DNA of 34,918 nucleotides from JBOGEN01 sp050743265 (GTDB lineage Bacteria > Actinomycetota > Actinomycetes > JBOGEN01): NCBI GenBank assembly GCA_050743265.1, contig JBOGEN010000178.1, positions 1 through 34,918 on the forward strand, written 5' to 3'. Under the pieces are notes generated by a model. The model was given only the letters and a program-made list of their open reading frames with translations, searched no databases and was not told the DNA's origin. Both the position numbers and the translations under genes were made by a program. The first letter of the stretch is position 1, and the number at the start of each line of letters is the position of its first letter. This document shows, one piece after another, positions 1-6,656 of the stretch.

Positions 1-522
1 CAGCGCCCGGGTGGGGTGCTGCGGCTGGGGGTACGCGTTGAGGAACTTGCCCATGAAGCTCGTGCGGTAGCCGGCGTCGTGCATCCAGGTGCCGATGGTC
101 GAGCGCCCGAGACCCCGGTCTGCGAACTTCACGTACCCCCCGTCCGGCTCGGTGTTGTCGACCACGCCGTGGTTGTGCACGTACTGTCCGCGCAGGATCG
201 ACGTCCGGGAGGGACAGCACAGCGAGTCCGTCACGAACGCACGGGTGAAAGACGTGCCCGCCTCGACCGTGAGCCGCCGGAGCCGGGGCAGGTAGTCCAT
301 CGACGCCACGTCCAGGTCGTCCACGAGCAGCAGCACGATGTTGGGACGTCCCGGCTGCGCCGCGGGCTGGGGCAGCTTCACCCCGTGGACGGTGTGGCCG
401 CCCTCGGCCTCGACACCCTCGCCGGGAGACACCGCGACGCCCAGCACGAGGGCGAGGGATGCCACGAGTGCGACGCCGACCGCCTTGCGGCGGGCAGGAA
501 GTCGCCGCACCCCGTCCAGCAT
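1..522 (-). CDS. secreted sulfatase, N-terminal part (cut by window edge)
   Basis: Only the first 174 codons are in the window; the frame is open to base 1. The start at 522 gives a basic n-region (residues 1-13) and a hydrophobic stretch (about 14-32), so the protein is probably exported. Residues 60-69 (PNIVLLLVDD) are the sulfatase metal-binding opening with two Asp. Residues 102-106 read CCPSR, the CxPSR signature whose first Cys (C102) is converted to formylglycine, the catalytic residue of type I sulfatases. GQYVHNHGV and the MHDAGYRTSFMGK region further match the arylsulfatase/alkaline phosphatase fold. The substrate (sulfated sugar or other ester) cannot be told from this portion. It needs a formylglycine-generating enzyme, not seen here. 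The neighbouring reductase lies downstream-to-upstream on the same strand but is separated by a terminator-like hairpin. Confidence 0.9.
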   Translation of the reverse strand, partial: MLDGVRRLPARRKAVGVALVASLALVLGVAVSPGEGVEAEGGHTVHGVKLPQPAAQPGRPNIVLLLVDDLDVASMDYLPRLRRLTVEAGTSFTRAFVTDSLCCPSRTSILRGQYVHNHGVVDNTEPDGGYVKFADRGLGRSTIGTWMHDAGYRTSFMGKFLNAYPQPQHPTRAL

Positions 523-580
523 TCAGTACCCCCCGCTCACGTTGCCCTCAACTATGCGTCCCGCCCCCGGGCATGCGCCG

Positions 581-607
581 CAAAACGACCCATCCTGTCG
601 GGGTCGT
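581..607 (-). terminator. intrinsic terminator after the aldo/keto reductase
   Basis: Read on the minus strand, ACGACCC, a 9-base loop and GGGTCGT are followed directly by TTTTG. The hairpin begins 9 bases after the reductase stop codon and lies upstream of the sulfatase start, so it probably ends the reductase transcript. The 7-bp stem is short and the T run is brief, hence moderate confidence. Confidence 0.5.
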
Positions 608-615
608 GCGTACGG

Positions 616-1407
616 TCAGGAGACGCTGGCCAGCCGGTCGAGCGTGCCCATATCGTCGGCGTCCAGGTGGAGGCCCGCCACGTCCGCATTGGACACGATT
701 CGGTCACGGTGCGCGGACTTCGGGATCACGACCGCCTCGTGCTGCACGTGCCACCGGACGACGACCTGGCTCGGGGTCACCCCGTGCCGGGCCGCGATGT
801 CCGTCACCGCGGACGCACGCAGGCTGCCGCCCTTGAACGGGCTGTACCCCTCGAGGACGACACCACGTGCCCGCAGCCCCTCGGCGAAGGACCTGTCGTA
901 CAGCAGGGGGCTCCATCGCACCTGGTCGACCGCCGGCGTCACGCCGGTGGCCTCGACGAGCGTGTCGACCTGGTCGAGGGAGTAGTTGCTCACCCCGATC
1001 GACCGGACCAGCCCCTCCTCACGGGCCTGGACGAAGGCGCGCCAGGTGTCCACTCCCGCGCCCGCAGGTGGCCAGTGCACGAGCCACAGGTCGAGGTGGT
1101 CGGTGCCCAGCGCCTTCAGGCTTTCGTCCAGGGCGCGGCGTTCGCGGCCGACGTGGTCCGGCAGCAGCTTCGTCGTGACGAAGACGTCCTCGCGGGCCAG
1201 GCCGCTCTCCCGCAGCCCCGCCCCGACCTGGGACTCGTTGCCGTACATCGTGGCGGTGTCCACGTGCCGGTACCCCGCCTCGAGTGCCCAGCCGACCGCA
1301 CGCCGGCATTCCGCACCGCGCATCTGCCAGGTTCCGAGACCGATCAGCGGCATGCGGACACCCGTGGGCAGCGCGACGGTCGAGGACACAGGGGCGTCGG
1401 CACTCAT
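616..1407 (-). CDS. aldo/keto reductase (AKR family, 2,5-diketogluconate reductase-like)
   Basis: A 263-residue NADPH-dependent oxidoreductase with the TIM-barrel AKR signatures. The catalytic tetrad is readable: D50 and Y55 in GYRHVDTATMYGNE, K80 in VFVTTKLLP, and H111 in LWLVHWP. The cofactor-binding end carries IPKSAHRDRI (about residues 228-237). The length fits the short AKR3/AKR5 type (260-280). An upstream in-frame extension to 1554 exists, but it is arginine/proline-rich and unlike the family. The ATG at 1407, just before the conserved TVALPTGVRMPLIGLGTW opening, is preferred although GGGGAG sits only one base away from it. The physiological substrate is unknown; such enzymes reduce small aldehydes and ketones. 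It is transcribed divergently from the SRPBCC gene. Confidence 0.9.
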   Translation of the reverse strand: MSADAPVSSTVALPTGVRMPLIGLGTWQMRGAECRRAVGWALEAGYRHVDTATMYGNESQVGAGLRESGLAREDVFVTTKLLPDHVGRERRALDESLKALGTDHLDLWLVHWPPAGAGVDTWRAFVQAREEGLVRSIGVSNYSLDQVDTLVEATGVTPAVDQVRWSPLLYDRSFAEGLRARGVVLEGYSPFKGGSLRASAVTDIAARHGVTPSQVVVRWHVQHEAVVIPKSAHRDRIVSNADVAGLHLDADDMGTLDRLASVS

Positions 1408-1661
1408 ACTCCCCAAGCCTGCCGGGTTCGCCTGCATGCGCCAAACCCGGGGGTTGGGGCAGAGACGCCCGGTGGCTCTTCCGACGCCCCAGAACGACCC
1501 CGCGGTCGGGCGGAGCGATGGTGGTCTCGCCGGGCGCCCCTGCTCCATGCCCAACCGAGCGACGCGCGCAGGGGTTACGGCCCCGTCCGGATCGGGACTG
1601 CCCGGCCGGCCGGCCGGGCCCCCGCGACGACCGGCCGCGACCGCTTCGCCACCATGGGTGG

Positions 1662-2195
1662 ATGACGACGCCTCAGCCCACGACGACGCCTCAGCCCACG
1701 ATGCACCTGGCCGAGTCGGTCGAGGTCGCCGCGGAACCGCAGGCGGTCTACGACGTGGTCGCGGACGTCACGCGGGTGGGCGAGCTCAGCCCCGAGTGCG
1801 TGGAGGCCCTGTGGACGTCCGGCGACCCCGGGACCGTCGGCGCGCGCTTCGAGGGCACCAACCGCCGCGCCGGGCGGGAGTGGACCACGGAGTGCGAGGT
1901 CGTAGCGGCGGAGCGTCCCCGGCGCTTCTCCTGGGCAGTGATCAGCTCCACCTCCGACAAGCAGACCTCGGTCTGGACGTACGAGATCGAGCCGCTGCCG
2001 CACGGCTGCCGGGTGGTCGAGCGCTACGACATGGCCGCGCCCCCGCGTCCGATGCAGAAGCGGATCGAGCGGCGCACGCCGGAGGAGGCGCGGGCCATGC
2101 TGGACGAGTGGGAGGACCTGCTCAGGTCCGGCATCCGGACGACGCTGGCCGGGGTCCGCGAGGCGGCAGAGCGCTCGCGCGTGGGCTCGGACTGA
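1662..2195 (+). CDS. SRPBCC-family protein (polyketide cyclase/dehydrase-like)
   Basis: 177 residues. After a short Thr/Pro/Gln-rich head made by a tandem repeat (residues 2-13), the protein has the START/SRPBCC pattern: a first strand SVEVAAEPQAVYDVVADVTRV, the loop SPECVEALWTSGDPGTVGARFEG, a central WTTECEVVAAERPRRFSW, and a long C-terminal helix (RRTPEEARAMLDEWEDLLRS). The family forms a hydrophobic ligand pocket; members include polyketide cyclases and many uncharacterised lipid or hydrophobe binders. No catalytic residue can be assigned. ATG 1662 has GGGTGG immediately upstream; a second in-frame ATG at 1701, after the repeat, would yield a more family-like N-terminus but has no ribosome-binding site. 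The next gene is convergent, 67 bases away. Confidence 0.85.
   Translation: MTTPQPTTTPQPTMHLAESVEVAAEPQAVYDVVADVTRVGELSPECVEALWTSGDPGTVGARFEGTNRRAGREWTTECEVVAAERPRRFSWAVISSTSDKQTSVWTYEIEPLPHGCRVVERYDMAAPPRPMQKRIERRTPEEARAMLDEWEDLLRSGIRTTLAGVREAAERSRVGSD
1665..1700 (+). repeat. 18-bp perfect tandem duplication in the SRPBCC gene
   Basis: The unit ACGACGCCTCAGCCCACG occurs twice without a mismatch (1665-1682, 1683-1700). Being a multiple of three it stays in frame and doubles the peptide TTPQPT at the very start of the protein. Compare the 18-bp repeats at 10021-10056 and 17760-17813. Confidence 0.95.
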
Positions 2196-2262
2196 CCGCA
2201 ACCGCCTGACCCGCCGGCCTGGCCCGACAGCATCCGCCGTACGGCCCGCCTGACCCACGCCC

Positions 2263-3321
2263 TCAGGGCCCCCGGTACTCCAGCAGCAGCAGGGCCAGGT
2301 CGTCCGCGAGCCGCGACCCGGCGTGCGCCAGCAGCCGCCCGACGAGATCGTCCAAGACCTCCTCGAGGTCCCCCGCGCGGAGTCCGCGCACCCCCTCGTC
2401 CAGCCGGAAGAATCGGCCGTGCGCGTCCCGCGCCTCGACCAGGCCGTCCGTGTAGAGCAGGACACGGGTCCCGGGCTCCCACCGGGTGTGGGTCACCTGG
2501 ACCGGCGCGCCCAGGCCGAGCGGCGGGTTCTCGTCCACGGGCAGCAGGCGTGGCTGGTCGCCCAGCAGCAGGGGAGGGTGGTGGCCGCAGGCCACGATCG
2601 TCACGTCGCCCTCGTCCCGGATCTCGACGAGGATCGCGGTGACGAAGTCCTCCTCGTCGCCCGACCGCTTGATCTCGCGCCGGACCGCCTCGTCCAGCCG
2701 GACCGCCAGGCGCTCGAGGTCGGTCTCCCCGAACGCGTCGACGCGGAACGTGCTGAGCACGGTGGAGGCGATCTCCACCGCCGGCAGCCCCTTGCCCCGG
2801 ACGTCCCCGACCACCATCCGGACGCCGTGGGGCGTCATGGCGACCTCGAAGAGGTCACCGCCGATCAAGGCCTCCTCGGTGGCGGAGAGGTACCGCGCTG
2901 CGAGCGAGACGTGACCCATCCGGTGCGGGACGGCACGGATGACAGCCCGCTGGGCCACCTGTGCGACGTGCGTGACCCGGCGGAGCCGCTCCTCCCGGTC
3001 GACGCGGAGGGACGAGATCCAGACCGCCCCCACGCCGACGCTGGCCAGCGCGACCACGCGCAGCAGCCGGTCGACATGGGTCAGCGACGACGTGTCGACG
3101 ATGAGGCCGATGCCGAGGAGAAAGGTGAGCACGGCGAGCAGGACGACCCGCCGCGGGGAGAGCAGCGCGGCACCCACCATCGGTGCCCAGACGAGCAGGA
3201 TGAGTGAGGGGTGCTCGCCCCCCGTGAGCACCGACACCGCACATCCGACAAGGGCGCCGCACAACAGCAGCGCCAGGATCTTGGCCTGACGCCGCTCGTC
3301 CGAACCGATGATGCTCGGCAC
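2263..3321 (-). CDS. membrane-anchored SpoIIE/RsbU-type PP2C serine phosphatase
   Basis: 352 residues. The GTG at 3321 is chosen because AGGAG lies 4 bases upstream and the protein then begins directly before the first membrane helix. Four hydrophobic segments (about 16-33, 39-55, 58-75, 87-104) are followed by a linker and a SpoIIE phosphatase domain (about 135-352). Metal-binding motifs are present: GGD (154-156), VGDVRGKG (171-178), YTDGLVEA (290-297) and the terminal ADDLALLLLE (339-348). In this family the enzyme dephosphorylates a Ser on an anti-anti-sigma (STAS) protein and so releases a sigma factor. No PAS, GAF or STAS domain is fused, and no STAS gene is in the window. It follows the BldC-type gene by 98 bases, but a strong hairpin lies between them, so co-transcription is doubtful. 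Confidence 0.9.
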   Translation of the reverse strand: MPSIIGSDERRQAKILALLLCGALVGCAVSVLTGGEHPSLILLVWAPMVGAALLSPRRVVLLAVLTFLLGIGLIVDTSSLTHVDRLLRVVALASVGVGAVWISSLRVDREERLRRVTHVAQVAQRAVIRAVPHRMGHVSLAARYLSATEEALIGGDLFEVAMTPHGVRMVVGDVRGKGLPAVEIASTVLSTFRVDAFGETDLERLAVRLDEAVRREIKRSGDEEDFVTAILVEIRDEGDVTIVACGHHPPLLLGDQPRLLPVDENPPLGLGAPVQVTHTRWEPGTRVLLYTDGLVEARDAHGRFFRLDEGVRGLRAGDLEEVLDDLVGRLLAHAGSRLADDLALLLLEYRGP

Positions 3322-3392
3322 GACGCTCCTCACGCGGTGCGCGAAGCGTATGCGCGCGAGGGCGCGTGCGCTCACCGATCGGCGACGAACCA

Positions 3393-3413
3393 CCCGGCAC
3401 GGACCGTGCCGGG
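3393..3413 (-). terminator. perfect inverted repeat after bldC
   Basis: CCCGGCACGG and CCGTGCCGGG flank a single central base, giving a stem of about nine pairs 7 bases after the bldC stop. The minus-strand sequence afterwards is GTGGTTCGTC, with only a poor T tract. It is likely a transcription terminator or 3'-end stabiliser separating bldC from the phosphatase gene. Confidence 0.55.
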
Positions 3414-3419
3414 GTCGTG

Positions 3420-3629
3420 CTACTCGCTGCGCGCCTCCTGCTGGGGGATGCCGGCAAGCAGGGCCCGCACTTCCGCCTCGCGGTAGCGACGGTGCCCCCC
3501 GAGGGTGCGGATGGAGGTGAGCTTGCCAGCCTTCGCCCAGCGGGTGACGGTCTTCGGGTCGACGCGGAACATCGTGGCGACCTCGGCGGGTGTCAACAGC
3601 GGCTCTGCGTCTGGGGTACGAGCGGTCAT
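3420..3629 (-). CDS. bldC: BldC-type MerR-like DNA-binding protein
   Basis: 69 residues, the length of Streptomyces BldC (68). It is a single winged helix-turn-helix: LLTPAEVATMFRVDPKTVTRWAKAGKLTSIRTLGGHRRYREAEVRALL, with the RTLGGHRRY wing typical of the family. BldC binds DNA as head-to-tail oligomers on direct repeats and controls entry into development in Streptomyces; in non-sporulating actinobacteria its targets are less known. AGGAGG lies 8 bases before the ATG. The gene is divergent from the valine dehydrogenase gene across a 411-base region, an arrangement resembling the bldC/vdh neighbourhood of Streptomyces, which supports orthology rather than mere family membership. The start, length and motif all agree. 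Confidence 0.93.
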   Translation of the reverse strand: MTARTPDAEPLLTPAEVATMFRVDPKTVTRWAKAGKLTSIRTLGGHRRYREAEVRALLAGIPQQEARSE

Positions 3630-4040
3630 GTGGAGGGCCTCCTATGCGAACCGAACCAGCTCGGCTCTCGGGCCAATGGTGCCGCTTCGCCACCGATGTC
3701 CGATATGGCTAGGACGGGCCATCTTCTCCCCCGGCGCCAGGACTAGTCAGTCGTACGCTCTGGAAGCGGGCGGACTAGGTGCATCGCCCGCCGCTTCAGG
3801 CACAGGGACACGATCAGTGACACATTACCGCGCACAGCGTCACGGCGCTGACCAGTCGTGGCGGCTTGTCACCACCCGCATCCCACCCATGTCGGCCATT
3901 CCCGGACCGTCGCGTGAGTACCAGACGGGTAGGCCAATAGTCTGATGGCAGGTGCTCCCGTCGGCCACCCCACGCCGGAGGCACTGGACGAAAGCGCCCG
4001 CCACCACCCATGAGCGGGTCCTGACCAGGGAGTCCGTACC
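3630..4040. promoter_or_regulatory. 411-bp divergent region between bldC and vdh
   Basis: No convincing gene is present; the only open frame inside (65 codons, minus) has no family resemblance. The region must hold the promoters of both flanking genes, but no good -35/-10 pair was recognised. It contains a hairpin at 3763-3797 (GAAGCGGGCG against CGCCC, a 3-base bulge, then GCTTC) and three scattered GGACTAG/CTAGGAC-like sequences near 3710-3780. The bldC ribosome-binding site (AGGAGG) lies at its left end and the vdh site (AGGGAG, 4027-4032) at its right end. Confidence 0.6.
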
Positions 4041-5144
4041 GTGACCGAACCCGCGAGCACCTCCCCTGACGGCCGCGGAGTGTTCGGCCGCCGCACCGGC
4101 CAGGAGCAGGTCGTCTTCTGCCAGGACGGCACGACCGGGCTCAAGGCGATCATCGCGATCTACTCGACGGCCCTTGGCCCGGCGCTCGGCGGAACCCGCT
4201 TCTACCCGTACGCCAGCGAGGAGCAGGCCCTCGCGGACGTCCTGAACCTCTCCAAGGGGATGGCCTACAAGGCCGCCACGGCCGGGCTCGACCTGGGCGG
4301 CGGCAAGGCCGTGATCATCGGTGACCCTGCCACGGACAAGACCGAGGCCCTGCTGCGGGCGTACGGCCGGTTCGTCCAGTCGCTCAACGGGCGCTACATC
4401 ACCGCCTGTGACGTGGGCACCTTCGTCGAGGACATGGACGTGGTCGCCCGGGAGAGCCGGTTCGTGACCGGGCGGTCCCCCGCGGACGGGGGTGCGGGCG
4501 ACTCGTCGATCCTCACCGCGTACGGGGTGTACCAGGGCATGCGGGCCGCCGCGGAGCACGTCTGGGGCGTACCGACCCTGGCGAACCGGCGGGTCGGCGT
4601 CGCCGGGGTCGGCAAGGTCGGCCATCACCTCGTCGACCACCTGCTCGAGGACGGCGCCGACGTCGTGGTGACCGACGTGAGCGAGCGGGCCGTCGAGCAG
4701 GTCCGGCGGGTCCACCCCGAGGTTGAGGCCGTCGAGGACGCGGACACCCTGGTTCGTGAGCAGATCGACGTGTACGCCCCCTGCGCGCTGGGCGGGGCGC
4801 TCGACGACGCGACCGTGTCCGTGCTCTCCGCCAAGATCGTCGCCGGCGCGGCGAACAACCAGCTCGACCACGCCGGCATCGAGAAGCGGCTGCAGGACCG
4901 CGGCGTCCTCTACGCGCCGGACTACGTGGTCAACGCGGGCGGGTTGATCCAGGTCGCGGACGAGATCGGCGGCTTCGTCTTCGAGCGTGCCCAGGCCAAG
5001 GCCGCAAAGATCTTCGACACCACGAAGAGGATCTTCGAGATGGCCGACGCGGAGGGCGTACCCCCAGCCGTCGCGGCCGACCGGCTGGCCGAACGGCGCA
5101 TGGCCGAGGTCGGCCGTCTGCACGGGGTGTACCTCCCGCGCTGA
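4041..5144 (+). CDS. vdh: Glu/Leu/Phe/Val-type amino acid dehydrogenase (probable valine dehydrogenase)
   Basis: 367 residues; it catalyses NAD-dependent oxidative deamination of a branched-chain amino acid to its 2-oxo acid. The GTG start has AGGGAG 8 bases upstream. The catalytic half shows GGTRFYPYASEEQAL, GMAYKAA with K77, and LDLGGGKAVIIGDP with catalytic K89. The NAD half begins with GVAGVGKVG (186-194), a Rossmann GxGxxG. GAANNQLDH and PDYVVNAGGLI are also typical of leucine/valine dehydrogenases. Choosing valine over leucine or phenylalanine rests on gene order: vdh next to bldC, DUF3073, purM and purF is the Streptomyces arrangement. It probably feeds branched-chain acyl-CoA supply and nitrogen recycling. 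Confidence 0.9.
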   Translation: MTEPASTSPDGRGVFGRRTGQEQVVFCQDGTTGLKAIIAIYSTALGPALGGTRFYPYASEEQALADVLNLSKGMAYKAATAGLDLGGGKAVIIGDPATDKTEALLRAYGRFVQSLNGRYITACDVGTFVEDMDVVARESRFVTGRSPADGGAGDSSILTAYGVYQGMRAAAEHVWGVPTLANRRVGVAGVGKVGHHLVDHLLEDGADVVVTDVSERAVEQVRRVHPEVEAVEDADTLVREQIDVYAPCALGGALDDATVSVLSAKIVAGAANNQLDHAGIEKRLQDRGVLYAPDYVVNAGGLIQVADEIGGFVFERAQAKAAKIFDTTKRIFEMADAEGVPPAVAADRLAERRMAEVGRLHGVYLPR

Positions 5145-5279
5145 TTCCCGGCTCGCCGACCGAACAGGTACGGTAGACGCGGACAACCTGAAGGCCGCGG
5201 CGGGTGACCGTCGCGGCGGCGAACCGTGTAGGCATGCGAGACGCCGGGGCCGACCAGCCCCAGGCAAGGGGGTCGAGCC

Positions 5280-5492
5280 ATGGGGCGCGGCCGGGCGAAG
5301 GCCAAGCAGACCAAGGTCGCCCGTCAGCTGAAGTACAGCAGCGGCGGAACGGACCTCGAGGCGCTGCGCGCGGAGATCATCGGCGACGGCGCCGAGGGCT
5401 CCGATCACCACGACGACACCGGCGACGGCGACTACGAGGACCCTTACGCGAAGTACGCCGACGAGGACGAGGACGACGCGGGGCGACGCTAG
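5280..5492 (+). CDS. DUF3073 small acidic protein
   Basis: 70 residues. It opens with the conserved basic MGRGRAKAKQTKVARQLKY segment and ends in a very acidic tail (DDTGDGDYEDPYAKYADEDEDD), the DUF3073 pattern found throughout actinobacteria. The function is unknown; a basic head with an acidic tail suggests binding to nucleic acid or ribosomes, but this is only inference. AGGGGG precedes the ATG. It lies 135 bases after the dehydrogenase and before a strong convergent terminator, a position also seen in Streptomyces. Confidence 0.9.
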   Translation: MGRGRAKAKQTKVARQLKYSSGGTDLEALRAEIIGDGAEGSDHHDDTGDGDYEDPYAKYADEDEDDAGRR

Positions 5493-5526
5493 GCCCGGCC
5501 GCTGCCTGCCTGGCGGGCCGCCCTCG

Positions 5527-5554
5527 GACGGGGGCACCGCACGGTGCCCCCGTC
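5527..5554. terminator. bidirectional hairpin between DUF3073 and purM
   Basis: GACGGGGGCACCG and CGGTGCCCCCGTC are perfect complements of 13 bases around a CA centre, leaving about a 12-bp stem with a 4-base loop. It sits exactly between the stops of two convergent genes, 2 bases before the purM stop. There is no T tract on either strand, which is usual for high-GC actinobacterial terminators. Confidence 0.75.
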
Positions 5555-5555
5555 G

Positions 5556-6656
5556 TCATGCCCGGACCGGGTGCTCCCCGGTCAGCCGGGCATCGCCCGT
5601 GCCCGGCACGACCTCGCCGGCCACCCAGGCAGGCACTCCCCGCTCGGCCAGCAGCCTGACGGCCCCCTCGGCCGTCTCGGGACCGAGCACCGCGAGCATG
5701 CCGATGCCCTGGTTGACGGTCTGCTCGGCCTCTTCGCGGGTCACACCGCCCACCTCGGCGAGCAGCCCAAACACCGGGGCCGGGGTCCAGGTGGACCGTT
5801 CGAGCACGGCGTCCGCGGTCTCCGGCAGGACCCGGCCGAGGTTCGCCGCGATGCCGCCGCCGGTGACGTGGGCGAAGGCGTGGACGTCGACCGACCCCAT
5901 CAGGGCCAGGCAGTCCCGCGCGTAGATGCGGGTGGGCTCGAGCAGCTCCTCGCCCAGCGTCCGCCCGAGGGTGTCGACGTGCCGGGTCAGCTTCCAGTGC
6001 GCGAGGGTGAAGAACACGTGACGGGCCAGGGAGTACCCGTTCGAGTGCAGGCCGGACGAGCCCATCGCGACGATCGCGTCCCCGGGCCGCACCCGCTCCG
6101 GGCCCAGCAGGGCGCCCTCCTCGACCACGCCCGTCCCGGCGCCGGCGAGGTCGTACTCGTCCGGGCCGAGCAGGCCGGGGTGCTCGGCGGTCTCGCCCCC
6201 GAGCAGGGCGCAGCCGGCCAGTCGGCAGCCCTCCGCCACTCCGGCCACGACGGAGGCGATCCGCTCGGGCACCACCCGGCCGCAGGCCACGTAGTCGGTC
6301 ATGAACAGCGGCTCTGCCCCGCAGACGACGAGATCGTCGGCCACCATGCCGACGAGGTCGCGCCCGATGGTGTCGTGCACGCCCATGCGCTGGGCGATCA
6401 CGACCTTGGTGCCCACACCGTCGGTGGACGTGGCGAGCACCGGGCTGCGGTAGCGGGAGAAGTCGGCCCGGAACAGCCCGGCGAACCCGCCGAGCCCGCC
6501 GAGCACCTCGGGGCGGCCCGCTCCGGCGACCGAGCCCCGCATGAGCGCGACCGCGCGCTCCCCGGCCTCGATGTCCACCCCGGCTGCGGCGTACGTGGCA
6601 CCGGCCGTGCCGTTCGCCCCGCTGTCGTTCGGCCCGTCGCCCTCGGGCACGGTCAT
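5556..6656 (-). CDS. purM: phosphoribosylformylglycinamidine cyclo-ligase (AIR synthetase)
   Basis: 366 residues; ATP-dependent closure of FGAM to AIR, step five of IMP synthesis, in the cytosol. Family motifs: STDGVGTKVVIAQ (D79-K84 loop), VGMVADDLVVCGAEPLF, LAGCALLGGETAEHPG, YDLAGAGTGVVE, GLHSNGYSL, and the C-terminal VTGGGIAANLGRVLP. A Gly/Asp/Asn-rich leader of about 20 residues precedes the conserved YAAAGVDIEAGE opening; such a loose N-terminus is common in actinobacteria. Its ATG overlaps the purF stop in ATGA, implying translational coupling, so the two are made together. The 3' end abuts the hairpin shared with DUF3073. Confidence 0.97.
   Translation of the reverse strand: MTVPEGDGPNDSGANGTAGATYAAAGVDIEAGERAVALMRGSVAGAGRPEVLGGLGGFAGLFRADFSRYRSPVLATSTDGVGTKVVIAQRMGVHDTIGRDLVGMVADDLVVCGAEPLFMTDYVACGRVVPERIASVVAGVAEGCRLAGCALLGGETAEHPGLLGPDEYDLAGAGTGVVEEGALLGPERVRPGDAIVAMGSSGLHSNGYSLARHVFFTLAHWKLTRHVDTLGRTLGEELLEPTRIYARDCLALMGSVDVHAFAHVTGGGIAANLGRVLPETADAVLERSTWTPAPVFGLLAEVGGVTREEAEQTVNQGIGMLAVLGPETAEGAVRLLAERGVPAWVAGEVVPGTGDARLTGEHPVRA

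Noticed and set aside
3814..4011. 65-codon minus-strand ORF in the bldC/vdh gap
   Set aside because: No recognisable domain, no ribosome-binding site, and composition as expected for a random open frame in high-GC DNA.
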